A stretch of 64,000 bases of DNA from the NCBI GenBank assembly GCA_963780815.1, contig CAWADG010000008.1:186001-250000 (forward strand), read 5' to 3'. The position numbers were made by a program, and so were the translations under genes. Within the stretch, counting starts at the first letter, position 1; each line of letters starts with the position of its first letter. Shown piece by piece: positions 17,476 through 26,565 of this stretch. The notes under the pieces are model-generated. The model was not told the DNA's origin. It did not search any database and worked only from the letters and a program-made list of their open reading frames with translations. The stretch comes from VRUE01 sp963780815 (lineage in GTDB: Bacteria; Actinomycetota; Thermoleophilia; Solirubrobacterales; 70-9).

Positions 17476-19995
17476 ATGGAGAGCGGGGGGCTCGAGGCCC
17501 TGACCGGCCGCATCGAGGAGCGCGATCTCACCAACGAGATGCGCTCGTCCTACCTCGACTACGCGATGAGCGTGATCGTCGGGCGGGCGCTGCCGGACGT
17601 CCGCGACGGGCTGAAGCCGGTCCACCGCCGGGTCCTGTTCGGCATGCACGACCTCGGCCTGCAGCCGGGCCGGCCCTACCGCAAGTCGGCGACGATCGTC
17701 GGCGAGGTGATGGGGAAATATCACCCGCACGGGGACTCGGCGATCTACGACACCCTGGCCCGGATGGCGCAGGACTTCTCGCTGCGCTACCCGCTCGTCG
17801 ACGGCCAGGGGAACTTCGGCTCGATCGACGACGACCCCCCGGCCGCGATGCGCTACACCGAGGCCCGCCTCGCCCGGCTCTCGACCGAGCTGCTGCGCGA
17901 CATCGACTCGGACACGGTCGACTTCAGCCCCAACTTCGACGAACGTCAACAGGAACCCGACGTTCTCCCGGCGCGGTTCCCGAACCTCCTGGCCAACGGC
18001 GCCTCCGGGATCGCCGTTGGAATGGCAACGAACATCCCGCCGCACAACCTGCGCGAGGTGGTCGGGGCCGTCCGCGCATACGTCGCGGATCCCGAGATCG
18101 GCCTCACCGGGCTGATGGAGCACGTTAAGGGCCCCGACTTCCCGGGCGGCGGCATCATGAGCGCCGAAGGCATCCGCGACGCGTACGCATCCGGCCGCGC
18201 CTCGGTCCGGATCAGGGCTCGGGCCCACGTCGAGCCGCTCAAAGGCGGCCGCGAGGCGATCATCGTCACCGAGCTCCCGTTCATGGTCAAGAAGGGCGGC
18301 GACGGGGGGCTGGTCACGAAGATCGCCGACCTCGTCCGCGAGAAAAAAATCACCGGGATCTCCGACCTGCGCGACGAGTCCGACCGTTCCGGCATGCGCC
18401 TCGTGATCGAGACGAAGCGTGGCGGCGACCCCCCCGAGGTGGTTCTCAACCAGCTCTACAAACGGACGCCGATGCAGGCGACCTTCGGCATCAACATGGT
18501 CGCCCTCGTCGACGGGGTTCCGCGGACGCTCAGCCTCAAGGAGCTGATCGAGCACTACGTCTCCCACCAGCGCGAGGTGGTGATCCGCCGCACCCAGTTC
18601 GAGCTGCGCCGCGCCGAGGCGCGGGCGCACATCCTCGAGGGCCTGCTCATCGCCCTCGGCAACCTCGACGAGGTGATCGAACTGATCCGCGCTTCGAGCG
18701 ATACCGATCGCGCCCGCGAGGGGCTGATGGACAAGTTCGAGCTGACCGAGCTCCAGGCCCAGGCGATCCTCGACATGCGACTCGCCCGCCTGACGGCGCT
18801 GGAGTCCGACAAAGTCCGCGACGAGCACAAAGACCTGATGGAGAGGATCGGGGAACTGCGGGCGATCCTCGGCGATCCCGCCAAGGTCGACGCGATTCTC
18901 CTGGAAGAGCTCGACGAAGTCGTCGGGAGCTATGGCGACGATCGTCGCACCGAAGTGACCCACTTCGAGGGCGACATGAACATCGAGGACATGATCGCCG
19001 ACCAGCAGATGGTGATCTCGATCACCCACTCGGGCTACGCGAAGCGGCTGCCGCTGGCCACCTACCGCCAGCAGAACCGGGGCGGCCGCGGCGTGATGGG
19101 GATGGACCTCAAAGAGGACGACTACATCGAGCACCTGCACATCTGCTCGACCCACGACTTCCTCCTCTTCTTCACCAACCGCGGCAAGGTTTACCGGCTC
19201 AAGGTCTACGAGCTGCCGGAGGGGTCGCGGACCTCGAAAGGCCGGGCCCTGGTCAACGTGCTGCCGCTGCGCGACGGCGAGAAGGTGACCGCGGTGATCC
19301 CGACCCGCGACTTCACCGAGAACAGGTACCTCGTCTTCGCGACCGCAGCGGGGCTGGTCAAGAAAACCGAGTTCACGGCCTACAACACCCCGATCCGGGC
19401 CGACGGGATCATCGCGATCAAGATCCGCGACAACGACGAGCTCGTGCAAGTCCGCCTCACCTCGGGCGAAGACGACATCCTCCTTGTCTCCAAGTCCGGG
19501 CAGGCGGCGCGCTTCTCGGAGAGGGCGGTGCGGGCGATGGGCCGCGACACCAGCGGCGTCAAAGGGATGAACGTCTCCGCCAAGGGCAACCGCGTCCTCG
19601 CGATGGACGTCGCCCGCGACGACACCGAGCTCTTCGTCGTCACCGAGAACGGCTACGGCAAGCGCACCGCCGTCTCCGAGTACCCAGTCAAGGGGCGGGG
19701 GACGAAAGGGGTCCTGACCGCGAAGCTGACGGAGAAGAAGGGCGGCCTCGCCGGGGCCCTGATCGTCCGCGAGCACCAGGACCTGCTGTTCATCTCCCAG
19801 AACGGGATGGTCCAGCGCACGCGGGCCGGCGGGATCTCGCAGATGGGGCGGCCGACCCAGGGCGTGAAAGTGATGAACATGAAGGACGATGACGTCGTCA
19901 GCGCCGTCGCCCTGGTCGTCGAGTCCGACGACGCCGCCCCGCTGGACGAGCCGCCGCGGCAGGACGAGCTGGTCGAGCAGGAGCCCGCGGGCTAA
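17476..19995 (+). CDS. gyrA: DNA gyrase subunit A
   Basis: 839 residues. The quinolone-determining region HPHGDSAIYDTLARMAQ keeps Ser and Asp at the usual resistance positions, the catalytic tyrosine is in RYTEARL, and the GyrA box QNRGGRGVMGM opens the C-terminal wrapping domain. It partners GyrB to introduce negative supercoils. ATG 17476. The stop shares bases CTAA with the stop of the convergent gene on the other strand. Confidence 0.97.
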   Translation: MESGGLEALTGRIEERDLTNEMRSSYLDYAMSVIVGRALPDVRDGLKPVHRRVLFGMHDLGLQPGRPYRKSATIVGEVMGKYHPHGDSAIYDTLARMAQDFSLRYPLVDGQGNFGSIDDDPPAAMRYTEARLARLSTELLRDIDSDTVDFSPNFDERQQEPDVLPARFPNLLANGASGIAVGMATNIPPHNLREVVGAVRAYVADPEIGLTGLMEHVKGPDFPGGGIMSAEGIRDAYASGRASVRIRARAHVEPLKGGREAIIVTELPFMVKKGGDGGLVTKIADLVREKKITGISDLRDESDRSGMRLVIETKRGGDPPEVVLNQLYKRTPMQATFGINMVALVDGVPRTLSLKELIEHYVSHQREVVIRRTQFELRRAEARAHILEGLLIALGNLDEVIELIRASSDTDRAREGLMDKFELTELQAQAILDMRLARLTALESDKVRDEHKDLMERIGELRAILGDPAKVDAILLEELDEVVGSYGDDRRTEVTHFEGDMNIEDMIADQQMVISITHSGYAKRLPLATYRQQNRGGRGVMGMDLKEDDYIEHLHICSTHDFLLFFTNRGKVYRLKVYELPEGSRTSKGRALVNVLPLRDGEKVTAVIPTRDFTENRYLVFATAAGLVKKTEFTAYNTPIRADGIIAIKIRDNDELVQVRLTSGEDDILLVSKSGQAARFSERAVRAMGRDTSGVKGMNVSAKGNRVLAMDVARDDTELFVVTENGYGKRTAVSEYPVKGRGTKGVLTAKLTEKKGGLAGALIVREHQDLLFISQNGMVQRTRAGGISQMGRPTQGVKVMNMKDDDVVSAVALVVESDDAAPLDEPPRQDELVEQEPAG

Positions 19996-20435
19996 ACCGC
20001 GCTGCAGGGAGAGGGGACGACCCCGCGATCGGGCTGGCCCGCGATCGGCGAGCCCTCGTCCCAGCGGTATTCGATCCGGGTGAAGTGGACGCGGCCGTCC
20101 TTTGCGCAGCGCGCGGTCCTGAAAAGCCGAATCTCCATCGGCCCGCTGCGGCTGCCGCCGGCAGCGCAGTTCGGGTTGCACGTCTTCCCGGTTCCGGTCC
20201 CCGAGCCCTCCGCCTCCTGGCGACCCCAGCGCTTCCACTTCAGGTGTTCGACAAAGAGGCCTGCGTCGGCGCAGGCAAGGATGATCCGGCCCGGCTTGAA
20301 GTTGTGGCCGTGGCAGTTTGCGCTGACCACCGTCGGCGGCTTCGCGCCCTCGGCAGGCACCGAGACCGCCACCGCGGCAAGGATCGCGACGACCGACGCC
20401 GGAACCGCCACCCGCTTGGCGAAGGGTCCCATCAT
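19992..20435 (-). CDS. Secreted cysteine-rich protein of unknown function
   Basis: 147 residues, not recognised. Residues 1-30 form a signal peptide (basic KR, hydrophobic core AVPASVVAILAAVAVSVPA, then EGA). The mature part has six cysteines (NCHG, ACAD, KTC, PNC, ARC, SPC) that could make three disulfides, and a FTRIEYRWDEG segment. ATG 20435 overlaps the stop of the HNH gene (ATGA). The gene converges on gyrA with a four-base overlap. Confidence 0.65.
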   Translation of the reverse strand: MMGPFAKRVAVPASVVAILAAVAVSVPAEGAKPPTVVSANCHGHNFKPGRIILACADAGLFVEHLKWKRWGRQEAEGSGTGTGKTCNPNCAAGGSRSGPMEIRLFRTARCAKDGRVHFTRIEYRWDEGSPIAGQPDRGVVPSPCSAV

Positions 20436-20938
20436 GCGGCCGCGGGTAAGTACTGCTGCCAGGCGGGCGGGATGCTCGGCGACGCGACCTGGATGAAGAC
20501 CGTCGGCCCCGGGGCCTTGGGGCGCTTGCGGGGATGCATCTGGATCTCGCGCGGAAGGCGGTTGCCCTTGCGCCGATTGCAGCTGGCGCAGGCGGCGACG
20601 ATGTTCTCCCAGACTGATTTGCCGCCGCGGCTGCGAGGAATGACGTGGTCGACGGTGAGGCCCGACTTCCGCGATCCGCAGTACTGGCAGGTCCAGGCGT
20701 CGCGGGCGAGCACAGCGCGGCGCGTGATCTTGCGCCGGTGCGCCTCGCGCGGGACGCGGACGTAGCTGATCAGCCGGATCACGTCGGGCCTGTCGATCGC
20801 CATGTGCTCGGAGTGGATCGCGCCCTCGCGGCGCTCGAGCAGCTCGGCCTTCTCCTTGAGCAGGAGCACGGCGGCGCGGCGCAGTGTGCAGACGTTGATC
20901 GGCTCATACGTTGCGTTCAGAACCAGGACGCGCGCCAT
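20432..20938 (-). CDS. HNH endonuclease family protein
   Basis: 168 residues. The N-terminal ARVLVLNATYEPINVCTLRRA and the zinc-ribbon HNH core WTCQYCGSRKSGLTVDHVIPR followed by SRGGKSVWENIVAACASCN match the small actinobacterial HNH proteins often found near housekeeping genes; their targets are unknown. ATG 20938; a TAGAAT -10 box lies 11 bases upstream in a 53-base gap after pheA. It is apparently cotranscribed with the secreted cysteine-rich protein. Confidence 0.88.
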   Translation of the reverse strand: MARVLVLNATYEPINVCTLRRAAVLLLKEKAELLERREGAIHSEHMAIDRPDVIRLISYVRVPREAHRRKITRRAVLARDAWTCQYCGSRKSGLTVDHVIPRSRGGKSVWENIVAACASCNRRKGNRLPREIQMHPRKRPKAPGPTVFIQVASPSIPPAWQQYLPAAA

Positions 20939-20949
20939 ATCGCCCGCGA

Positions 20950-20955
20950 ATTCTA
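20950..20955 (-). promoter_or_regulatory. -10 box TAGAAT for the HNH gene
   Basis: TAGAAT on the - strand, 11 bases from ATG 20938. This implies a very short 5' leader. Confidence 0.4.
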
Positions 20956-20991
20956 CGCACGCCCCCTGAGGGACTTGTGAAGAGGGCGGCC

Positions 20992-21825
20992 TCAGCCGTG
21001 TGGGTAGGAGCCGAGGATCCGGACCGACTCGGCCTTGCCGCGGAGGGCGGCGATCGCCTCGGAGACCGCGGCCTCCCCCTCCCCCCCTTCGAGATCGCAG
21101 AAGAACATGTAGCGGCCTAGACCTTGCCGCAGTGGCCGCGACTCGATCCGGGTCAAATTCACCTCGCGGCTCGAGAACTCGCGCAGCGCGTTGACGAGGG
21201 CGCCCGGATGGTCCTCGCCGAGCTCGGAGAAGACGAGCGAGGTCTTCCAGGGCCCGCCGCTCTCGACCGCCGTCCCGGCGGGGGCGATCCAGACGAAGCG
21301 GGTGACGTTGTCGGCCTCGTCCTCGATCCCCTCGCGAAGGATCACGCAGCCGTAGAGCTCGGCCGCGGAGAGCGCCCCGATCGCCGCCCATGGCCGCTCG
21401 GACTCGCTCACCATCCGCACCGCCGCGGCGGTGCTGCTGACGCTTCGCCGTTCGACTCCCGGCAGCGACTCGCGCAAGAACCGCGCGCACTGGGCGAGCG
21501 GCTGAGGGTGGGAGAGGACGGCCTCGATGCGCCCGAGCTCGACCTCCTCGCGGGCGATCAGGTGTGCCCGCACCGGGAAGTCGTGCTCGCCGACGATCGT
21601 CACCGACTCGGTATCGAGGGCGAGGGTGTCGAGGGTGCTGCGGACCGAGCCCTCGATCGAGTTCTCGAATGGGACGAACGCCCGCTCGGACTCCCCGCGC
21701 TCGACGGCGAGGATCGCGTCGTGGACGGTCGGCGTCCGCAGCGACTCGATCCGGGCCTCGGACGCCGCTTGGCGCAGCGCGTCTTCGGTGAAGGTTCCGG
21801 CCGGACCGAGGTAGGCGACCTTCAC
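20992..21825 (-). CDS. pheA: Prephenate dehydratase
   Basis: 277 residues. Converts prephenate to phenylpyruvate. KVAYLGPAGTFTEDALRQA, VPFENSIEGSVRSTLD and the catalytic Thr-Arg-Phe in ADNVTRFVWI define the catalytic domain. An ACT domain with LTRIESRPLRQGLGRYMFF carries the ESRP motif for phenylalanine feedback. No chorismate mutase is fused. GTG 21825 lies nine bases after the upstream gene's stop and GGGGGCGG serves as the ribosome site. Confidence 0.95.
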   Translation of the reverse strand: MKVAYLGPAGTFTEDALRQAASEARIESLRTPTVHDAILAVERGESERAFVPFENSIEGSVRSTLDTLALDTESVTIVGEHDFPVRAHLIAREEVELGRIEAVLSHPQPLAQCARFLRESLPGVERRSVSSTAAAVRMVSESERPWAAIGALSAAELYGCVILREGIEDEADNVTRFVWIAPAGTAVESGGPWKTSLVFSELGEDHPGALVNALREFSSREVNLTRIESRPLRQGLGRYMFFCDLEGGEGEAAVSEAIAALRGKAESVRILGSYPHG

Positions 21826-21834
21826 CGCCGCCCC

Positions 21835-22872
21835 CTAGCCAAATTCGACCGTGTAGGTGGCTTCGTTGTTTTCGGTGACCTGCTCGCCGGGAACAGGCTC
21901 GACCTTGACTTCGAGCGTCGACGTTCCTTTCGGCGCCGGCGTCAGCGGGATCGTCACCGTCGCCGTTTCGCCGGCGCCGATGCTGGGGATGCTTTCCTGC
22001 AGCGTCGTCCCGCCGGCCGTCACCGAGACGTTGACCCCGTTCTCGGTCGATTCGCCCTGGTTCTGGACTTCGACTTCGACTTCCGGGGTTTCTTCCGCTT
22101 CGACCGCGGCCGTCGATTCGGGGACCAGTTCGGTGCCGTTGATGCTGGTCGAGATCAGGCCGAGGCCGTGGACGCCAGGCGTTTCGGCGCTGGTCGAGCC
22201 GCTGACCGTCCCGAGCGCGGTGGTGACCTTGCTTTCTTCGAGCCATTCGGTCCCGCCGGGCAGGAATTCGCTCTTCGGCACGTCGTCGCCTTCGATCCCG
22301 TTGTCGGCGAGGACGCCGTTGATCTCCGGCCGCGCCACTTCGGCATAGAGGACGTCGGCGGCGAGCAGGGTCCGCATCTGCTTGGCGATCGTCGTCGCGG
22401 CTTTCTCGGAGCCGACGTCGCCGAGCGCGGTGCTCATCTTGTCGGCGATTTCGCCCATCGCGTGGCTGCGGAGCGCGTAGACCAACTCGAGCGTGTTCTG
22501 GGCGTCGCCCATGTCCCCCGGTGGGTCGAGGCCGTCGACCCGCGCCGTGTAGCTATCCATCGCGCTGCTGTCGGCGTTGACCTCGCCGACGAACTCGGTC
22601 ACCGAGAGGCCGCCCGGGTCCGAGAGCTTGCCGAAGAACTGTTTGCTCGTCTGTTCGGTCTCTTCGACGATCTGGGTGACATTGCTCGCGTAGTCGGAGA
22701 GCGCCCTGTTCTGGCGCGCGTTGAGGCAGCCCCTGACGCCGAGGACGATCAGGATCAGGACGACCAGGCCGGCGACGAGCGCCAACGCCCGCCGCAGCAT
22801 GATCTGCTGGCGTTCGGGGCGGCGGCTCGGCCGCTGTCTGCGTCGCGGCCCGGATACAGGCGAGTCCTCCAA
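21835..22872 (-). CDS. Single-pass surface protein with C-terminal CARDB-like domain
   Basis: 345 residues, function unknown. A basic ~23-residue N-terminus is followed by one membrane span (ALALVAGLVVLILIVLGVRG), a helical region rich in Asp/Glu/Ser (about 50-220), a Gly/Ser hinge, and a final ~85 residues (VEVEVQNQGESTENGVNV to VTENNEATYTVEFG) with the pattern of a CARDB beta-sandwich. TTG 22872 is preferred because GGGAGAG lies upstream; ATG 22801 is an alternative. Glutamate is almost always GAA, unlike the neighbouring pheA. Confidence 0.7.
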   Translation of the reverse strand: MEDSPVSGPRRRQRPSRRPERQQIMLRRALALVAGLVVLILIVLGVRGCLNARQNRALSDYASNVTQIVEETEQTSKQFFGKLSDPGGLSVTEFVGEVNADSSAMDSYTARVDGLDPPGDMGDAQNTLELVYALRSHAMGEIADKMSTALGDVGSEKAATTIAKQMRTLLAADVLYAEVARPEINGVLADNGIEGDDVPKSEFLPGGTEWLEESKVTTALGTVSGSTSAETPGVHGLGLISTSINGTELVPESTAAVEAEETPEVEVEVQNQGESTENGVNVSVTAGGTTLQESIPSIGAGETATVTIPLTPAPKGTSTLEVKVEPVPGEQVTENNEATYTVEFG

Positions 22873-23015
22873 GAAATGGCTCTCCCAAGCAGGTTGACTG
22901 GGCGGAGAGTATCCACGCTGGCGCGGTCGTATCGTCAAGAGGCGCAGCAAAGGGCGCGTTTCTGCCCGCTCCCGCAGGCAGGAGAGAAGCGTGCCCCGGC
23001 GAAGGTCGGAGTGCC

Positions 23016-23933
23016 GTGGTCGGATCACTGGTTCTCAACCGTTTCTTGATCGAGCGCCGGATCGGCAGCGGCGGCTTCGGCGTCGTCTACGAGGCCTGGG
23101 ACGGGCGGCTCGAGCGGCCGGTCGCGGTCAAGGCGATCGACACCGGCGGCGCCGAGGAGGGACGGGCGCTGCGCGAGGCGCAGGCCGCCGCCCGCCTCAA
23201 CCACTCGGGGATCGTGACCCTCTATGAGATCGGCGAAGAACACGGCAACGCGCTGCTTGTGACCGAGCTCGTCGACGGCGACACGCTGGCCCGCAAGACC
23301 CGCGAGGGTGCGCTCAGTGACCGCGAGATCGGCGAGATCGGCGCCGACCTCTGCGAAGCGCTCGACCACGCCCACGCCCGCGGCGTCGTCCACCGCGACG
23401 TCAAGCCGGAGAACATCGTCGTCACCGAGGTCGGGGAGCCCCACGCGAAGCTGATGGACTTCGGGGTCGCCCGGGTCGCCGGCGCGGCCGGCCTCACCGC
23501 CCCCGGCGACGTCGTCGGGACCCTCGCCTACATGGCCCCGGAGCAGGCCGAAGGCCGCGGCGCTGGCCCCGAGGCCGACGTCTACGCGCTGGCCCTGACG
23601 CTGTACGAGTGCTGGGGCGGGGTCAACCCCAACCGGCGATCCAACCCCGCCGCCACGGCGCGGGCGATCGGCGCCCGGGCGCGCCCGCTGCGGCGGGCCC
23701 GGCCCGACCTCCCGCGCGAGCTGACGACGACGATCGACGCCGCGCTGCGGGCCAGTCGCTCGCAGCGGCCGACGCTGGAGGAACTGGGGGCGGCGCTCGA
23801 GGACTCACTCGACGACCTCGACGAGAGCCCTCCGCGGCGGGCCGGGCCGTTGCCGCTGAGGGCCGGCGCCGCCGCCGCCGCGGCGGTGCTGGGCGCCCTG
23901 CTCGCGGTCGGTCACGGTTTCGCTCTACCGTAG
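23016..23933 (+). CDS. Membrane-anchored serine/threonine protein kinase
   Basis: 305 residues. Hanks-type kinase with RIGSGGFGVVYEAWDG (P-loop), AVKAI lysine, HRDVKPENIVV (catalytic loop) and MDFGVARV (DFG). The C-terminus has one hydrophobic span (AAAAAAVLGALLAVGHGFAL) and almost nothing outside, so there is no sensor domain. It precedes the FHA-domain genes and may phosphorylate them. GTG 23016. Confidence 0.9.
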   Translation: MVGSLVLNRFLIERRIGSGGFGVVYEAWDGRLERPVAVKAIDTGGAEEGRALREAQAAARLNHSGIVTLYEIGEEHGNALLVTELVDGDTLARKTREGALSDREIGEIGADLCEALDHAHARGVVHRDVKPENIVVTEVGEPHAKLMDFGVARVAGAAGLTAPGDVVGTLAYMAPEQAEGRGAGPEADVYALALTLYECWGGVNPNRRSNPAATARAIGARARPLRRARPDLPRELTTTIDAALRASRSQRPTLEELGAALEDSLDDLDESPPRRAGPLPLRAGAAAAAAVLGALLAVGHGFALP

Positions 23934-24002
23934 GATTTCAGCCGGTTTCTCCGTCTCGGAGAACCGCACCCGCGTCTGCGAAGGGAGCTCGCGATCAGCG
24001 TC

Positions 24003-24761
24003 TTGCGCAATCTCGAGAGTCGAATCGAAGGCCTTGTCGAGGGGGTGTTCAGCCGCGCGTTCAGCTCCGAGGTCCAGCCGGTAGAGCTGGCCCGCCGGCT
24101 GGCGAAGGAAATGGACTCCCACAAGACGGCCGGCGTCGCTCGCGTCTACGTCCCGAACGAGTACACGGTCTTCCTCTCGAGCCGCGACCGCGACCGGCTC
24201 GAGGGATACGAGCGCTCGTTGGAGCAGGAGCTGTCCGGTTACCTCCTCGAGCACGCCCGCCGGCGCAACTACGATCTTCTCACCAGGCCCGAGGTCGAGT
24301 TCAAGACCGACGAGCGGCTCCGGCTCGGCGAGTTCGGGATCCAGGCGCGGCTGGTCAAGCCCCCGGCGCGGGAGGGGGCGCCGCCTACGCAGGGCGAGGA
24401 GGGCCACACGATGGTCTACTCGGCTGTCCGCTCCGCGCCCGAGCCCGAGGGGGAGGGCCGGGAGGTGGCGACGGTGGCGACCCGGGCGGTCGTCGCGATC
24501 GGCGATCGGCGCTACGTCCTCGAGGGCCCGCGTGCGACGATCGGCCGCTCCAAGGATGCCGAGTGCGTGCTGCGCGACCCGAACGTCTCGCGCCGGCATG
24601 CGGAGCTCAGGCGATCGTCCAACGGCGACTGGACGATCGCCGATCTCGGCTCCACCAACGGGATCAAGGTGAACGGCAGGCGCGTCAGTTCGGCCCGCCT
24701 CGGGACCGGCGACGAGGTGACCCTGGGAACCACGACTTTCCGCTTCGACGTCGAGTCGTAG
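24003..24761 (+). CDS. fhaA: FhaA-type protein (DUF3662 + FHA domain)
   Basis: 252 residues. The N-terminal DUF3662 domain (RNLESRIEGLVEGVFSRAF, YVPNEYTVFLS) is followed by a variable acidic linker and a C-terminal FHA domain with ATIGRSKDAECVL, VSRRHAELR and GSTNGIKVNG, which binds phosphothreonine. In mycobacteria FhaA binds phosphorylated MviN and regulates peptidoglycan synthesis. TTG 24003 is the only plausible start. The preceding kinase and following FhaB/PstP make it part of a phospho-signalling operon. Confidence 0.9.
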   Translation: MRNLESRIEGLVEGVFSRAFSSEVQPVELARRLAKEMDSHKTAGVARVYVPNEYTVFLSSRDRDRLEGYERSLEQELSGYLLEHARRRNYDLLTRPEVEFKTDERLRLGEFGIQARLVKPPAREGAPPTQGEEGHTMVYSAVRSAPEPEGEGREVATVATRAVVAIGDRRYVLEGPRATIGRSKDAECVLRDPNVSRRHAELRRSSNGDWTIADLGSTNGIKVNGRRVSSARLGTGDEVTLGTTTFRFDVES

Positions 24762-24789
24762 GGTGAGCCCGCTGCGTGCGAGCCGTTAG

Positions 24790-25260
24790 ATGGACTACGA
24801 ACCGATCTCCGTCGCCCTCAAGTTCGGCTTTCTGGCCGTCCTCTACCTGTTCCTGCTCTGGATCGCCCGCAGCGCGCTGAAGGACCTGCGGGGTACGGTC
24901 GCGCCCGCGCCCGATGCGACCGGGTTCCACCCGGCGCCGGCTTTCGATGCCCCGCGTGAGGGATCCGAGGCATGGCTGATCGCGGAGCGCGGCGGCGGCC
25001 TCGACCCGGGAGAGAGATTCGACCTCTTCGGGGGCCTCTCGATCGGGCGCTCGGGTGAAGCCGACGTCACGATCGACGACCGTTACGCCTCCGGCGTCCA
25101 CGCCAGGATCTTCAGCCGTGACGGCCGCAGCTATATCGAAGACATGAACTCGACCAACGGGACGCTGCTGAACGACGCCGGCCTCAAGGGCGAGGCTCAG
25201 TTGATCGACGGCGACGTCGTCAGGATCGGCGACACCTCGTTCAGGTTCGAGGAGGGGTGA
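24790..25260 (+). CDS. fhaB: FhaB/FipA-type membrane-anchored FHA protein
   Basis: 156 residues. One N-terminal membrane span (FGFLAVLYLFLLWIARSAL) is followed by a linker and an FHA domain with GGLSIGRSGEADVTIDD, ASGVHARIF and MNSTNGTLLND. Its mycobacterial counterpart is a PknA/PknB substrate at the septum. ATG 24790. The stop overlaps pstP as GTGA. Confidence 0.9.
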   Translation: MDYEPISVALKFGFLAVLYLFLLWIARSALKDLRGTVAPAPDATGFHPAPAFDAPREGSEAWLIAERGGGLDPGERFDLFGGLSIGRSGEADVTIDDRYASGVHARIFSRDGRSYIEDMNSTNGTLLNDAGLKGEAQLIDGDVVRIGDTSFRFEEG

Positions 25261-26534
25261 GGCCGGTGCTACGGGTCGACGACCAGGCCTTCCGCACCGA
25301 CACCGGCCGCCAGCGGAGCGCCAACGAGGACTCGTTCTTCGTTCGCGCCCCGATCTTCGTCGTCGCCGATGGGATGGGCGGTGCTCAGGCCGGGGAGGTG
25401 GCGTCGCGCGCCGCGGCCGACGCCTTCGACCGCGACCTACCCGAAGGCGCGCCCGAGCAGTTCCTGCGCGAGACGATCGAGGCGGCGAACCGCGAGATCC
25501 ACCATCTCGCTCACGAGAACACGTCGCTGGCGGGAATGGGGACGACGATCACGGCGGCGGTCGTCGACGCGGCCAACGAGGAGGTCTCCATCGGCCACGT
25601 CGGCGACAGTCGCGCCTACCGCCTGCGCGGGGGGAAGGTCGAGCGCCTGACCCGTGACCACTCGCTGGTCGAGGAGATGCGCCGCAAGGGACAGATCACC
25701 GATGCCCAGGCGGAGGACCACCCCCAGCGCTCGATCATCACCCGGGCGCTCGGGCCCGAGGCCGAGGTCGAGGTCGACATCCAGACCGTGCCGGCCGCCC
25801 CCGGCGACGTCTTCCTGCTCTGCTCCGACGGGCTGACGACGATGGTCGACGAGGAGCGGATCGCCCTCGTTCTCGCCGGCGCCTCCTCGATGAAGGAGGC
25901 GGTCGCGGCCCTGGTCGACGATGCCAACCGCGCCGGCGGCCGCGACAACATCACCGCCCTCGCGTTCCGACTCGAGGACGCGGCGGCGCCGCAGCGCCAG
26001 CCCGAGGGCGCGACGCTGGTCGGGCCAAGCGCCGAGGAGGCCGGCCTGACCGCGACCGAGGTCCGGCGCCGGGCCGCCGCCGCCGCGGCGCGCGAGCGCC
26101 GCGAGAAGCTGGCGACGAAGCCGGGCCGAAGGCGCCTGCGGACCGGGGCGAAGGCGCTTGCAGTGGTCGCCGTCCTCGCCGCGATCGCATTCGGCGCCTG
26201 GTACGGGCTGCGCCAGGTCTGGTTCCTCGGCACCGACGCCGGCGGCCGGGTCGCCCTCTACCGCGGCCTGCCCTACGAACTGCCCTTCGGGATCAAGCTC
26301 TATGGCGAGCGTTACTCAACGCCGATCCAGACCGAAGCCCTGCCGAGCCGCCGCCGCGAATCGGTCACCGGCCACGACCTCCGCTCGCGCGAAGACGCGG
26401 TCTCACTGATCGAAGACATCGAAGCCTCGCAGTGGCCGAAGGAAAATCAGCCGCCAGCGCCCGAGAAGGGTCAACAGGGTCAGGCAAACCCGCATACGGC
26501 GGAGGCGGGAGCGGGCAAGCGAGGCTCCCAGTGA
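25257..26534 (+). CDS. pstP: PP2C-family serine/threonine phosphatase PstP
   Basis: 425 residues. The PP2C core has the metal motifs NEDSFFV, VVADGMGGAQAGEVAS, IGHVGDSRAYRL, LLCSDGLT and GGRDNITALAF. A basic linker leads to one membrane span (ALAVVAVLAAIAFGAWYGL) and a ~95-residue extracytoplasmic tail. It reverses phosphorylation by PknA/PknB-type kinases. GTG start is coupled to fhaB. Confidence 0.93.
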   Translation: MRPVLRVDDQAFRTDTGRQRSANEDSFFVRAPIFVVADGMGGAQAGEVASRAAADAFDRDLPEGAPEQFLRETIEAANREIHHLAHENTSLAGMGTTITAAVVDAANEEVSIGHVGDSRAYRLRGGKVERLTRDHSLVEEMRRKGQITDAQAEDHPQRSIITRALGPEAEVEVDIQTVPAAPGDVFLLCSDGLTTMVDEERIALVLAGASSMKEAVAALVDDANRAGGRDNITALAFRLEDAAAPQRQPEGATLVGPSAEEAGLTATEVRRRAAAAAARERREKLATKPGRRRLRTGAKALAVVAVLAAIAFGAWYGLRQVWFLGTDAGGRVALYRGLPYELPFGIKLYGERYSTPIQTEALPSRRRESVTGHDLRSREDAVSLIEDIEASQWPKENQPPAPEKGQQGQANPHTAEAGAGKRGSQ

Positions 26535-26565
26535 TGATCGGCGCGAGCCCGCGAACGCCGAGCAC